Assembly: GCF_013112485.1 (NCBI RefSeq)
Contig: NZ_JABFHG010000003.1
Location: forward strand, 1-64,000
DNA from: Roseicella sp. DB1501
Lineage (GTDB): Bacteria > Pseudomonadota > Alphaproteobacteria > Acetobacterales > Acetobacteraceae
DNA length: 64,000 nt
Direction of reading: 5' to 3'
Under the pieces are notes generated by a model. It was not told the DNA's origin. It made no database searches and saw only the letters and a program-made list of their open reading frames with translations. Shown here one piece after another: positions 14,360 through 23,460 of the stretch; position 1 is the first letter of the stretch, and each line of letters opens with the position of its first letter. Both the position numbers and the translations under genes were made by a program.

Positions 14360-17016
14360 CCCCTGCCCTCCGCCGGCGCCGGCTGGCTGGGCGCGAAGAG
14401 CGGCAGCAGTGCTGGCAGGGTCAGCATCACCGCCGTGAGGGCGAAGAGCAGGCTCAGCATCAGCAGCAGCCCCATGCTCGCCGTGCCCGGATGCGCCGAG
14501 ACGGCGAGGGAGCCGAAGGCGGTGCCGTTGGTCAACGCGCTGTAGAGCACCGCCCGGGTGAGCGGCGAGGCGAGCAGCGAGCGCTCGCCATGCTGCCAGG
14601 TGACGACGTAGTAGATCTTGAAGGCGACCCCCTGCGCGAAGAGCAGCGGCAGGGCGATGATATTGGCAAGATTGAGCGGCTGGCCGATGGCGACGCAGGT
14701 GGCGAGCGTCAGCAGCCCGGCCAGCGTCAGCGGCGCCAGCGCCAGCAGGGCCAGACGCAGCGACCCCAGCGCCAGCAGCAGCAGCAGCACCGTCGCCCCG
14801 GTGGCGATCAGCCCGGCCTGGAAGAAGGCGGTCTCGATGGTGCGGGAGCTCGCCTGGATCGAGATGGCCGGGCCGCTCGCCGCCGGCGCGACGGTCTGCA
14901 CCGCCCGGGCGAAACGGGCCATAACGGCGTAGTCGTCGGACAGGTCCTGCGGCCGCACCTCGATCCGCGCCTGGCCGCCGGGCGCGATCCAATCCCGCTT
15001 CAGCGCATCCGGCAGGGTCTCGAGCGTCACCTTGCGGGCGCCGAGCGCCAGCCGCAGGTCGCCGAGCACCGTCTCCAGCCCGGGGATGAGCGCGGCGCGC
15101 AGCCGCTCCCGCCCCTCTTCCCCCTTTGGTGGGCCGGCGGCGAGCGCCTGCAGCGCGGCGGAGAGCCGCGCGGCCTCGGCGGCGAGCCCGCCCCGAATCC
15201 CCCCCAGCGCCGTCGCCGCCTTGGCAAGGGCGTTGGCGATCGTCGGATCGTCGGGCGGCGGCGAAGTCTCGCCTGGCTCCAGGGTGACGCCGAGCAGGTC
15301 GGCGGCGTCCTGGATCAGGGCCAGCTTCGCCTCCTGCCCTTCGGGCACGAAGCTCGCCAGCGTCACCGTGCCATGAACCTCCGGCAGGGCGGCGAGGCGA
15401 TGCGCCAGGGCCTCGGCGGCCGGCAGGTCGGGGGCGAGCACGTCGATGGTGTTCGGCGTGGTGTCGCGATTGTGCATCAGCTCGCGGAAGGTCGAGACCG
15501 CCTCGGTATGCGGATCCCGCAAGTCGAGCGGGTTGGTGTCGAAGCGCAGCCAGGCGAGGCTGATGCCGCAGCCGATGGCGAGCACCAGCAGCAGCGCCGC
15601 GACCGGCCGGGCATGGCGGGCGAGGAAGCGGTCGAGCGGGGCGAGCGCGGCATAACCGACCGGCTCCCGCTCCGGCCGCGGCCGGGTGAAGGTCAGCCAG
15701 GCGGGGAGCGCGGTCAGGCTCAGCACCACGGCGACCAGCATGCCGGCCGCGGCGATCAGCCCGAGTTCGGAGACGCCACGATAGTTGGTCGGCAGGAAGG
15801 CGAGGAAGCCGCAGCCGAGCGCCATGGCGGCAAGCGCGATCGCCTCGCCGGCATGATGCCCGGCCGCGACCAGCGCCTCCGGCAGGGGCCGGTCGGCCAG
15901 CTCGTAGCGCTGTTCCCGGAGCGAGACGGCGAATTGGATGCCGAAATCGACGCCGAAGCCGATGAAGAGCACGGCGAAGGCGATGGAGAGCGGGTTGAAG
16001 GGCCCGACCACCAGCAGCCCGAAGGCGGCGGTGATCGGCAGGCCGAGCACCAGCGTGCCGAGGATGGGGAAGATCAGCCGCCCCGAGCGTAGGCCGAGCC
16101 AGAGCAGGAAGGCGACGGCGGTGAAGGAGAGGATGTTCTCGGTGATTGCCCCGCCGAAGACGGTCGAGAACTCCTCGTCGCCCATCACCAGGTCGCCGGT
16201 CAGCCGCACCCGGACCCCGTGCTCAGGCGTCAGGCCGAGCCGCGCCGCCGCCGCCCGGACCGCCGAGGTCGCCGCCGCCACCGGCGCCAGCGCGCCATAG
16301 TCCGGCACCGGCTGCACCAGCACGAAGCGGCGCAGCGCCAGCGGGTCGGGGGGCTTGCCGGTGAAGAGGCGGCTCCAGTCGAGCGGCGCGAAGCGCCCCG
16401 CCGCCGTCCCCTCGACCGTCGTCGCCAGCGCCTCGAGCGCCGGCCGCAGGACGGCTGGATCGCCCTCGCCGCGCTGCAGCCCCTCGGCCAGCAGCTCGAG
16501 GGTGCGGGCGACGCCGCGCAGGCTGGGATCGGCGGCGAGCGTCCCGAGCAGCGGCTGCGCCGCGATGATGCGCTCGGTGGTGGCGCGGAGCTCGGCCTCG
16601 TCCTGGAACAGCAGGGCGGCGCGCCGGAAGAAGGGATCGGCATCCGGGCGGGTGACGGTGTGGAACAGCGCCGGTTGCGCTTCCAGCGCCCCGGCCAGGG
16701 CGGCGGCGGCGCGGTCGGCGATGTCGGGCGTCGCGCCGTCCACCACCACGGCGATCAGGTCGGTGCGCTGCGGGAAGGCGCGGTCCATCGCCTCCTCGGT
16801 CTGCCGCCAGGGCAGGTCCTCGGGGAAGAGCGCGACGACGTCGGTGTTGAGGGCGAAGCGGGTGGCGACCACCCAGCAGCCGGCCAGCCCGGCCAGCAGC
16901 GCCAGCGCCAGCACGAGGCGCGGCCGGCGGATGCTCCAGCCAACCAGGATGGAGGCGAGGCGGGAGGCGAGGGCGATGCGCCGCCCGCCTCCCGCGGCCG
17001 GGGTCTCAGGCTTCAC
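14356..17016 (-). CDS. hpnN: Hopanoid-associated RND/MMPL transporter HpnN
   Basis: An 886-residue RND-superfamily transporter, of the type that moves hopanoids to the outer membrane in other hopanoid producers. It has the MMPL layout: one N-terminal helix (PRLVLALALLAGLAGCWVVA), a large periplasmic loop, five helices around residues 270-430 (including GFGVDFGIQFAVSLREQR), a second loop, and five more helices at the end. The motif ALNTDVVALFPEDLPWR early in the first loop is typical of HpnN. It starts with GTG 17016, overlapping copD by 11 bases. hpnH and ispH lie close by on the opposite strand, supporting the hopanoid link. Confidence 0.87.
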   Translation of the reverse strand: MKPETPAAGGGRRIALASRLASILVGWSIRRPRLVLALALLAGLAGCWVVATRFALNTDVVALFPEDLPWRQTEEAMDRAFPQRTDLIAVVVDGATPDIADRAAAALAGALEAQPALFHTVTRPDADPFFRRAALLFQDEAELRATTERIIAAQPLLGTLAADPSLRGVARTLELLAEGLQRGEGDPAVLRPALEALATTVEGTAAGRFAPLDWSRLFTGKPPDPLALRRFVLVQPVPDYGALAPVAAATSAVRAAAARLGLTPEHGVRVRLTGDLVMGDEEFSTVFGGAITENILSFTAVAFLLWLGLRSGRLIFPILGTLVLGLPITAAFGLLVVGPFNPLSIAFAVLFIGFGVDFGIQFAVSLREQRYELADRPLPEALVAAGHHAGEAIALAAMALGCGFLAFLPTNYRGVSELGLIAAAGMLVAVVLSLTALPAWLTFTRPRPEREPVGYAALAPLDRFLARHARPVAALLLVLAIGCGISLAWLRFDTNPLDLRDPHTEAVSTFRELMHNRDTTPNTIDVLAPDLPAAEALAHRLAALPEVHGTVTLASFVPEGQEAKLALIQDAADLLGVTLEPGETSPPPDDPTIANALAKAATALGGIRGGLAAEAARLSAALQALAAGPPKGEEGRERLRAALIPGLETVLGDLRLALGARKVTLETLPDALKRDWIAPGGQARIEVRPQDLSDDYAVMARFARAVQTVAPAASGPAISIQASSRTIETAFFQAGLIATGATVLLLLLALGSLRLALLALAPLTLAGLLTLATCVAIGQPLNLANIIALPLLFAQGVAFKIYYVVTWQHGERSLLASPLTRAVLYSALTNGTAFGSLAVSAHPGTASMGLLLMLSLLFALTAVMLTLPALLPLFAPSQPAPAEGRG

Positions 17017-18667
17017 GATAGAGGATCAGGACGACGCTGATGAGGATGAGGCAGACCGGCCAGACCCAGCGGGCGATGCGCGAGACCTCCGCCGGCCCCC
17101 GCAGTTCGGCGAAGCGGGCGCAGCCGCCGATGACCGCCAGCACCGCCAGCGGCAGGTGCGACAGCTCCACCAGGAGCTGCTCCTTCACATTGGAGATGGC
17201 ATGGGTATGGGCGAGCAGCAGCACGCCGCCGGCGACCATGGCGAGTGGAAAGACGTAGCGCGCCCGCCCCCGGATGCGGCCGAGGCGCACCCACCATTCG
17301 GTGACGGCGAAGCCCACCACCAGCAGGCCAGCCAGCTTGTGCTGCACCACCTCCGGGTCCCGCAGGCTCTCCAGCAGGCCGATCTCGCCGAGCGGCCAGG
17401 CCTCCGGGTCGGAGCGGAGGAAGATGAAGCCGGCAAGGCCGATGAAGACCAGCGGCCAGTGCCGGGCGAGCGGCACCCGGCCGGTGGCGTCCAGCAGGGC
17501 GGCGAGGCCGACCAGCAGCACCATGATGCCGGCCCAGTGGTGGTTGTACTCGCTCCAGGCGATGTCCTGGGCATTGCGCGGCGGCAGCAGCCCCTCGCCG
17601 GGGGTGAAGGCCTCGGGCTTGCGCGCCTGGGCCGCCTGGCGCTGCTGCCACTCGGCATCGAGCTGCGCCTGCAGGCGGGGAATCGCCAGGTCGGCATGGC
17701 TCGGGCTCTCCAGCCGCGGCCAGGCCGGGGTGAAGCGCTCCACCACCTCGGCCCAGCTCACCCGGTCATCCGGCAGGTCGGCCGCGGGCGGAACCGAGGT
17801 GAGGGAGGCGGCGACCGCGAGCACGGCGATGCCGATCGCGATCTCCGCCTCGATGAAGCGGCGCACCCGCAGCAGCCCCTCCTCCCCCGTGGTCAGCCGG
17901 TGCAGCAGCAGCCAATTGGCGCCGCCGAGCAGCAGCAGCAGGCCGAGCAGGACCCCCTTGGTCGCGGACATCGCGCCATAGGCGGTGCCGTAGACCGCCT
18001 CGACGCTGCCGATGAAACCGATCCAGTAGCCAAGGATGCCGAGCAGGATCAGCCCGACCCCGGCCGCGGCGAAGCGGGAATAGCGGCGCCCGACCCGGCG
18101 GCCCGAGGCGGGGGTCAGGCGAAAGCTGGCGAGCAGCGCCGGCAGCCCGCCGATCCAGAGCGCGGCGCCGAGCTGGTGCAGGGCCGTCGCGGCGAGGAGC
18201 ATCGGCCGCTCCTCGGTGCGGGCGATGGCATGGCTGCCCGCTGTCGCGCCGATCAGCACGGCGAGCGCGGCCGCCAGCAGGCCCCAGCGCCGCACCGGGG
18301 AGGCCTGGTCGGGGCCGAGCGCCAGGGCCAGGACCAGCAGCGTGGCGATGAAGGTGACGGCCGCGGCCCGCATGAAATCCGCCCCGAGCAGGGAGGCGAC
18401 GGGCATGTCGAGCGAGGCCGCGAGGGCACCGAGGGAGAGCGCGGTGTTGAGGAGGATGGCCAGCAGGCTCGCGGCCACCGCCCAGAGCACGGCACCGCGC
18501 CCGATCCGCCGCAGCCCCGTGGCGTCGCCGGGCGGCAACAGGCGGGACAGCGGCATGGCGAGCGCCACCCAGAAGACCACGCCGCCGATCAGGGCGGTCC
18601 GCGCCAGCAGCTCGACCGCGTGCAGCACCACGCTGGCGAAGCCGTAGAGGTCCAGGAGTTGTTCCAC
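17006..18667 (-). CDS. copD: CopD-family copper resistance/uptake membrane protein
   Basis: A 553-residue inner-membrane protein of the CopD family, which takes copper from periplasmic CopC across the membrane. The first half carries the CopD domain with about eight helices and the His motif ALHQLGAALWIGGLPALL. The second half has several more helices (YNHHWAGIMVLLVGLAALL and VQHKLAGLLVVGFAVTEWW) with further His residues, so it is longer than a minimal CopD. It starts with GTG 18667, 7 bases after copC, and runs 11 bases into hpnN. It probably supplies copper for the caa3 oxidase or protects from excess copper; direction cannot be told. Confidence 0.85.
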   Translation of the reverse strand: MEQLLDLYGFASVVLHAVELLARTALIGGVVFWVALAMPLSRLLPPGDATGLRRIGRGAVLWAVAASLLAILLNTALSLGALAASLDMPVASLLGADFMRAAAVTFIATLLVLALALGPDQASPVRRWGLLAAALAVLIGATAGSHAIARTEERPMLLAATALHQLGAALWIGGLPALLASFRLTPASGRRVGRRYSRFAAAGVGLILLGILGYWIGFIGSVEAVYGTAYGAMSATKGVLLGLLLLLGGANWLLLHRLTTGEEGLLRVRRFIEAEIAIGIAVLAVAASLTSVPPAADLPDDRVSWAEVVERFTPAWPRLESPSHADLAIPRLQAQLDAEWQQRQAAQARKPEAFTPGEGLLPPRNAQDIAWSEYNHHWAGIMVLLVGLAALLDATGRVPLARHWPLVFIGLAGFIFLRSDPEAWPLGEIGLLESLRDPEVVQHKLAGLLVVGFAVTEWWVRLGRIRGRARYVFPLAMVAGGVLLLAHTHAISNVKEQLLVELSHLPLAVLAVIGGCARFAELRGPAEVSRIARWVWPVCLILISVVLILYREA

Positions 18668-18674
18668 GTGGAAC

Positions 18675-19085
18675 TCAGCGAGACTTCAGGGTGAAGGGAA
18701 TATCCCCACGGGTGATATGCCCATCGACCGCCAGCACCTGCCAGCGAATGCGCCAGGCCCCTGGGGCCGATCCCGCACCGGCCGAGGGCACCGCTTCGAG
18801 CAGGGTCGGCTCCAACTCCGGCGCCAGGTCGAGCGCCTTCTGCGCGCCGTCCGGCCCGACCAGCACCAGGCGGCTGCGGGCATGGTCGATGCGGCTGTTG
18901 AAATGGATCACGAACCGCTTCGGCAGGGCGGCAAGCTCCGCGCCGGCGGTCGGCTCGGAACTGACGACCACCGCATGGGCCGCGGCGGCGCCCGGCCAGA
19001 GCAGGGACAGCCAGAGCAGGGGCAGGGCAAGGAAGCCGAGCAGCAGGTGCCGGCCGGATCGGGCCGGAAGGGTGGGAGACGTCAC
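18675..19085 (-). CDS. copC: CopC-family periplasmic copper-binding protein
   Basis: A 136-residue protein with a signal peptide (LLLGFLALPLLWLSLLWPGAAAA). The mature form would start at or near AHAVVVSSEPTAGA; an N-terminal His is a known copper ligand of CopC. Later motifs are FVIHFNSRIDHARSRLVL and YxxxxxDGHITRGDI-like VDGHITRGDIPF, both typical of the family. GTG 19085 is chosen because a GAGGAGG site lies 7 bases upstream; the frame is open further but has no better start. It is the first gene of copC-copD-hpnN-lnt and is divergent from ispH. Confidence 0.87.
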   Translation of the reverse strand: MTSPTLPARSGRHLLLGFLALPLLWLSLLWPGAAAAHAVVVSSEPTAGAELAALPKRFVIHFNSRIDHARSRLVLVGPDGAQKALDLAPELEPTLLEAVPSAGAGSAPGAWRIRWQVLAVDGHITRGDIPFTLKSR

Positions 19086-19233
19086 GCTGTAGACCTCCTC
19101 GGGAAGGGCTGCCGCCTCCCGCGGTTGCAAGGGCGCCGCAAGGTGCAGCAAAATTCGCGCGGTGCAAGATGCCGGCATGTACCTTCCCCAGCGCCATGGC
19201 ATTAAGGAGGCGCATCTATACGAGGGCGAGGAG

Positions 19234-20178
19234 ATGCGCATTCTGCTGGCGCAGCCCCGGGGATTTTGTGCGGGCGTTGTCAGGGCCGTGGATATCGTCG
19301 AGCGTGCCCTGCAACGATATGGTCGGCCCGTCTATGTCCGGCACGAGATCGTTCACAATCGCCGCGTCGTCGAATCGCTGGAAGCGAAGGGCGCCCGGTT
19401 CGTCAAGGAGCTGGATGAGGTGCCGCCCGGCGCGGTGACGGTCTTCTCGGCCCATGGCGTCTCCCGCGCCGTGGAGGCGGAGGCGGATGCCCGTGGCCTG
19501 CCGGTGCTCGACGCCACCTGCCCCCTCGTCTCGAAGGTGCACAGCGAGGGCCGGCGCTACGTGGCGGCGGGCCGGACGCTCATCCTCATCGGCCATGCCG
19601 GGCATCCGGAAGTCGAGGGCACGCTCGGCCAGATCCGCGGCGAGGTGCATCTCGTCGCCTCCGCCGCCGAGGTCGAGCGACTGCCCATCCCGGTCGACCG
19701 TCCCGTTGCCTATGTCACCCAGACCACGCTCTCGGTGGATGACACGCGGGCAACGATCGCGGCGCTGCGCCGCCGCTTCCGCGACATCCAGGGCCCGGAC
19801 ACGCGCGATATCTGCTACGCCACGCAGAATCGGCAATCGGCCGTGCGGGAACTGGCGCGGCTGGTGGACGTGCTGCTGGTTGTCGGCGCGGCCAACAGTT
19901 CCAATTCCAACAGGCTGCGCGAAATCGGGGCGGAGCAGGGCGTGCCCTGCCACCTGATCCCGGATGCGGCGGCGCTGCGGCCGGACTGGCTGCAAGGGGC
20001 GGAGACGGTGGGGATCACGGCCGGGGCCTCCGCCCCGGAGACCCTGGTGCAGGAAGTGATCGCGGCGATCGCCCGGCTCGTGCCGGTCGAGGTCTCGGCC
20101 ATGCCCGGCATCGTCGAGGATGTGCAGTTCAAGCTGCCGGCGGCTCTGCTGGAACCGCAGGCGAGCGCCGCCTCCTGA
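19234..20178 (+). CDS. ispH: 4-hydroxy-3-methylbut-2-enyl diphosphate reductase
   Basis: Last enzyme of the MEP isoprenoid pathway; it makes IPP and DMAPP with a 4Fe-4S cluster. The three cluster Cys are visible in [22 protein letters not shown] and [11 protein letters not shown]. The diphosphate-binding His residues ([33 protein letters not shown]) and the [10 protein letters not shown] motif are present. Length is 314 residues from ATG 19234 ([14 protein letters not shown]), which aligns with the usual N-terminus; the frame is open upstream to 19162. The gene is followed by hpnH, so here isoprenoid supply is tied to hopanoid synthesis. Confidence 0.95.
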   Translation: MRILLAQPRGFCAGVVRAVDIVERALQRYGRPVYVRHEIVHNRRVVESLEAKGARFVKELDEVPPGAVTVFSAHGVSRAVEAEADARGLPVLDATCPLVSKVHSEGRRYVAAGRTLILIGHAGHPEVEGTLGQIRGEVHLVASAAEVERLPIPVDRPVAYVTQTTLSVDDTRATIAALRRRFRDIQGPDTRDICYATQNRQSAVRELARLVDVLLVVGAANSSNSNRLREIGAEQGVPCHLIPDAAALRPDWLQGAETVGITAGASAPETLVQEVIAAIARLVPVEVSAMPGIVEDVQFKLPAALLEPQASAAS

Positions 20179-20361
20179 GCGGGAGGCGCAGGGCGCGGGA
20201 AGAATGCAAGGGATCCGGCAAGCAGGCCGCCGCCAGGCGCGACCCTGCCTTGCCCGGATCGGTCTGGTTCCGGCCACGGGCACTATGCCATGGATGGCGC
20301 AGGATCGCGGGAAGGCCGCGCCGCTCGCACGGCGCGCCGCCCGAGGAGGAGTGGAAGGCGT

Positions 20362-21543
20362 ATGGGTATCCCGCTGCGGCAGCAGATCAAGGTCGGCGCC
20401 TATATCCTGAGACAGCATCTGGCCGGGCGGAAACGCTACCCGTTGGTCCTGATGTTGGAGCCGCTGTTCAAGTGCAACCTGGCCTGCGCGGGCTGCGGCA
20501 AGATCGACTACCCGGATCCCATCCTGAACAAGCGCCTCTCGGTCGAGGACTGCCTGCAGGCGGTCGATGAGTGCGGCGCGCCGGTCGTCGCCATCGCCGG
20601 CGGCGAGCCGCTGCTGCACAAGGAGATGCCGGAGATCGTCGAGAAGATCCTGGCGCGCGGCAAGATCATCATCCTCTGCACCAATGCCCTGCTGCTGGAG
20701 AAGCGGATCGAGCAGTACAAGCCGCATCCGCGCTTCACCTGGGACATCCACCTGGATGGCGACCGCGAGCAGCATGATTGGGCGGTGAGCCAGAAGGGCG
20801 TCTACGACCGCGCGGTGAAGGCGCTGAAGCTGGCGAAGGAGAAGGGCTTCCGCGTCGCCATCAACGCCACCCTCTTCAACAATGCCGAGCCGGAGCGCAT
20901 GGCGCGCTTCTTCGACGACGTCACCGCCATGGGCGTCGACGCCATCATGGTCTCGCCCGGCTATGCCTATGAGCGGGCGCCAGATCAGCAGCACTTCCTC
21001 AACCGGCGCAAGACCAAGGAGCTGTTCCGCGGCATCTTCGCCCGCGGCAAGGGCAAGGGCTGGAAGATGGGCAACAGCCCGCTCTTCCTCGATTTCCTCG
21101 CCGGCAACCAGAGCTACCACTGCACGCCCTGGGGCAACCCGACGCGCAACATCTTCGGCTGGCAGCGCCCCTGCTACCTGCTCGGCGAGGGCTACGCCAA
21201 GACCTACCGCGAGCTGATGGACACCACCGACTGGGACAAGTACGGCACCGGCAATTACGAGAAATGCGCCGATTGCATGGTCCATAGCGGCTTCGAGGCG
21301 ACGGCGGTGGTCGATGCGGTGAAGCGCCCCTGGAAGGCGATGGCGGTGCAGATGCGCGGCCCGCGCACGACGGGCGAGATGGCGCCCGAGATCGACCTCT
21401 CGCGGCAGCGGCCGGCGGAATACGTCTTCAGCCGGCACGTCCAGAAGGCCATGTCCGAAATGGCGCATGAGCCACCGAAGGGCGCGAAGCGCGGCGCCAA
21501 GCATGGCGGCTCGGGCGAGTCGCCGGCGGTCGCGGCCGAGTAG
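20362..21543 (+). CDS. hpnH: Adenosyl-hopene transferase HpnH (radical SAM)
   Basis: Adds adenosine to diploptene to give adenosylhopane, the first step in making extended hopanoids. The radical SAM motif is CNLACAGCGKI (C-x3-C-x2-C), followed by the AIAGGEPLLHKEM block. The C-terminal region has the characteristic CADCMVHSGFEATAV and TPWGNPTRNIFGWQRPCYLL segments. Length is 393 residues, near the family norm, with a basic low-complexity tail. The start is ATG 20362 (MGIPLRQQIKVG) with a GAGGAG site 14-20 bases upstream. It lies 183 bases after ispH. Other hpn genes are not in this window. Confidence 0.95.
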   Translation: MGIPLRQQIKVGAYILRQHLAGRKRYPLVLMLEPLFKCNLACAGCGKIDYPDPILNKRLSVEDCLQAVDECGAPVVAIAGGEPLLHKEMPEIVEKILARGKIIILCTNALLLEKRIEQYKPHPRFTWDIHLDGDREQHDWAVSQKGVYDRAVKALKLAKEKGFRVAINATLFNNAEPERMARFFDDVTAMGVDAIMVSPGYAYERAPDQQHFLNRRKTKELFRGIFARGKGKGWKMGNSPLFLDFLAGNQSYHCTPWGNPTRNIFGWQRPCYLLGEGYAKTYRELMDTTDWDKYGTGNYEKCADCMVHSGFEATAVVDAVKRPWKAMAVQMRGPRTTGEMAPEIDLSRQRPAEYVFSRHVQKAMSEMAHEPPKGAKRGAKHGGSGESPAVAAE

Positions 21544-21646
21544 CCTGATCCGGCCGGGCTGCCGGCTCCGAGCCGCACCCCTTCTCGGCCACGGTCGGAA
21601 GGCCGCAGAATACCGCCGGACATGATAATCCGGGAGGAAGGGACAC

Positions 21647-22414
21647 ATGCGGTACCAGGATCGCGCCGTGCTGGTCACGGGTGGTGGCAGCGGCATCGGC
21701 CGGCAGGTCTGCCTCATGGCGGCGGCGGAGGGCGCCCGCGTCGCGGTCGGCGACCTCGATCTCGAGCGCGCCGAGACGGTGGCGGCGGAGATTGGCCAGG
21801 GGAAGGGCAAAGGCGAGGCGCAGGCCTTCCGCATCGACGTCACCGAGCCCGCCTCGGTGAACGCCTTCGTCGAGGGCGCCGAGACGACGCTCGGCCGCCT
21901 CGACGTGCTGGTGAACTCCGCCGGCATCCGCGAGATCGTCTCGGTGCTCGACCTCTCCCCGGAGGAATGGCAGCGGGTGATCGCCGTGAACCTGACCGGC
22001 ACCTTCCTGCCGAGCCAGGCCTTCGCGCGGCGGCTGATCGCGGCCGGGAAGCCCGGGCAGATCGTCAACCTCGCCTCGACTCTCGGCATCATGGCGGCGC
22101 CGAACCGCGCCGCCTATGTCGCCTCGAAGCACGGCGTGGTCGGGCTGACCAAGGAGATGGCGCTCGAGCTCGGCGAGAAGGGCATCCGGGTGAACGCGGT
22201 CGCGCCCGGCGTCATCCGCACCCCGATGACCGAGCGCTACTTCCAGGACCCGGAGATGTCGGCGACCATCCGCGGCATCCATGCGATGAACCGCTGGGGC
22301 GAGCCGGCCGACATCGCCCGCGCCATCCTCTTCCTCGGGGCCGAGGAGAACGGCTTCATGACTGGCAGCCTGCTCACCGTGGATGGCGGCTGGACCACCG
22401 GCAAGAAGATGTAG
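21647..22414 (+). CDS. SDR-family oxidoreductase
   Basis: A 255-residue short-chain dehydrogenase. It has the cofactor motif TGGGSGIGRQV, the NSAG motif, the catalytic Ser in NLASTLG and Tyr-x3-Lys in YVASKHGV, and the C-terminal GSLLTVDGGW. An Asp at the end of the second strand (VAVGDLDLE) suggests NAD rather than NADP. A strong ribosome site (GGGAGGAAGGG) precedes ATG 21647. The substrate is not evident. It follows hpnH by about 100 bases in the same direction but has no known link to hopanoids. Confidence 0.9.
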   Translation: MRYQDRAVLVTGGGSGIGRQVCLMAAAEGARVAVGDLDLERAETVAAEIGQGKGKGEAQAFRIDVTEPASVNAFVEGAETTLGRLDVLVNSAGIREIVSVLDLSPEEWQRVIAVNLTGTFLPSQAFARRLIAAGKPGQIVNLASTLGIMAAPNRAAYVASKHGVVGLTKEMALELGEKGIRVNAVAPGVIRTPMTERYFQDPEMSATIRGIHAMNRWGEPADIARAILFLGAEENGFMTGSLLTVDGGWTTGKKM

Positions 22415-22454
22415 CCCCGATGGCCGCGGCGGAGGCGCCGCGTCCCCGGTCCGC

Positions 22455-22790
22455 TCAGGCCGCCTCCGGATAGGGCGCGGCGCGGCCTTCCAGCGCCCAC
22501 CAGTAGCGCGGCGGCGGCGGCTCCAGAGGCGGCGCCGTGTCGGCTGCCCGCCGCGGGCGCGCCGCCGGTGCGGTGCTGACCTCGACCGGCCAACCCTCGG
22601 CGCGCGCATGCGCCAGCGCAGCATCGAGGCTGTGGAAGCGGAGCACGACCGCGCAGCGCGGCTCCGTGCCACCGGGCGGCGGGCGCCAGGAGAGGAGCCA
22701 TTCGCGGCGCCTGGCGCCGCAGCGCGAGGGATCGGCCGGCCGGATCAGCGCCACCGACCCGCCGAACCCCATGGGCTCCGGATTGGCCAT
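22455..22790 (-). CDS. NDUFS4-like (ETC complex I accessory subunit) protein
   Basis: A 111-residue protein that resembles the NDUFS4 family of accessory subunits of alphaproteobacterial and mitochondrial complex I. Matching features are ALIRPADPS near the start, REWLLSWRP, and the conserved VVLRFHSLDAALAHARAEGWPVEV segment. The C-terminus is Pro-rich and diverged, and the middle is shorter than in standard NDUFS4, so it may be a paralogue rather than the complex I subunit. It is convergent with the SDR gene and lies 18 bases downstream of hsp20 on the same strand. No nuo genes are in the window. Confidence 0.6.
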   Translation of the reverse strand: MANPEPMGFGGSVALIRPADPSRCGARRREWLLSWRPPPGGTEPRCAVVLRFHSLDAALAHARAEGWPVEVSTAPAARPRRAADTAPPLEPPPPRYWWALEGRAAPYPEAA

Positions 22791-22808
22791 GGTGCCGTCC
22801 TCCCTGCC

Positions 22809-23297
22809 TCAGGCCGCGGTGCGCGGCTCCTCCCGGTAGCCCTCGATCCGCGGCGGCGCGGAGGTGCCGGCCTGGCGGATCTCGATGCGGCGCGGCCGCA
22901 TCGCCGCGGGCAGGTCGCGCTCGAGCTCGATGGTCAGCAACCCGTTCTCCAGATGCGCGCCCGTCACCCGGACATGGTCGGCCAGGTCGAAACGCTGCTC
23001 GAAGGCGCGCGTGGCGATCCCGCTGTGCAGGACCTGCCGCGCCTGCCTCTCGGCCTGGCGGTGCTGCTCGCCCGCGATGACCAGGAGATTGGGCTGCACC
23101 GTGACCGCCACCTCCTCGGGCGAGAAGCCGGCGACGGCCAGGGTGATGCGGTAGCGGTCCTCGCCGATGCGCTCGATGTCGTAGGGCGGAAAGCCATCCG
23201 GCTGCCCGGCCTGCATGGCGGCGCGCAGCGCGTCCAGCATGCGGTCGAAGCCCACTGTGGCACGGAACAGCGGCTCGAAATCGAATTCGGTCCTCAT
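22809..23297 (-). CDS. Small heat-shock protein, Hsp20/IbpA family
   Basis: A 162-residue ATP-independent chaperone that holds unfolded proteins. The alpha-crystallin domain runs from about residue 35 to 135: PPYDIERIGEDRYRITLAVAGFSPEEV, LVIAGEQ, RAFEQRFDLADHVRVTGAHLENGLLTIELERDLP. The N-terminal part is of the IbpA type (FEPLFRATVGFDRML). ATG 23297 is set by an AAGGAGG site 8 bases before it. That site is buried in a hairpin with a UUGCU motif, so translation is probably temperature-controlled, and a sigma32-like promoter lies about 100 bases upstream. Confidence 0.93.
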   Translation of the reverse strand: MRTEFDFEPLFRATVGFDRMLDALRAAMQAGQPDGFPPYDIERIGEDRYRITLAVAGFSPEEVAVTVQPNLLVIAGEQHRQAERQARQVLHSGIATRAFEQRFDLADHVRVTGAHLENGLLTIELERDLPAAMRPRRIEIRQAGTSAPPRIEGYREEPRTAA

Positions 23298-23368
23298 CTC
23301 CACATCCTCCTTGCGAAGCAACATGGACAAGGGCGGCGCCGGACCTCGGCGCCGTCGGCTTTCGCCGG
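23298..23368 (-). ncRNA. ROSE-like RNA thermometer of hsp20
   Basis: Read on the minus strand, the leader has two upstream hairpins (CGGC-GAAA-GCCG at 23356-23367; GGCGCC stems at 23335-23353). A last hairpin masks the ribosome site: UCCAUGUU pairs through one bulged G with CUUC, a GCAA tetraloop, then GGAGGAUGUGGA. The UUGCU element (23317-23321) opposite the Shine-Dalgarno AAGGAGG (23306-23312), with its bulged G, is the hallmark of ROSE elements. The pairing was worked out by hand. Confidence 0.7.
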
Positions 23369-23394
23369 CCCCGGAATGGGCGCCGGCAGGGATC

Positions 23395-23423
23395 GAATGG
23401 TGTCTGCGATGCGCTTGGTCAAG
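23395..23423 (-). promoter_or_regulatory. Sigma32-like promoter of hsp20
   Basis: On the minus strand CTTGACC (23423-23417) is followed after 14 bases by CACCATTC (23402-23395), close to the heat-shock consensus CTTGAAA-N13-15-CCCCATnT. The predicted start lies near 23388, giving a leader of about 90 nt that ends in the ROSE-like hairpin. Confidence 0.55.
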
Positions 23424-23460
23424 TCCCTGCAACGATTGGCGCGGCGCTGGCTGCCCTGCC

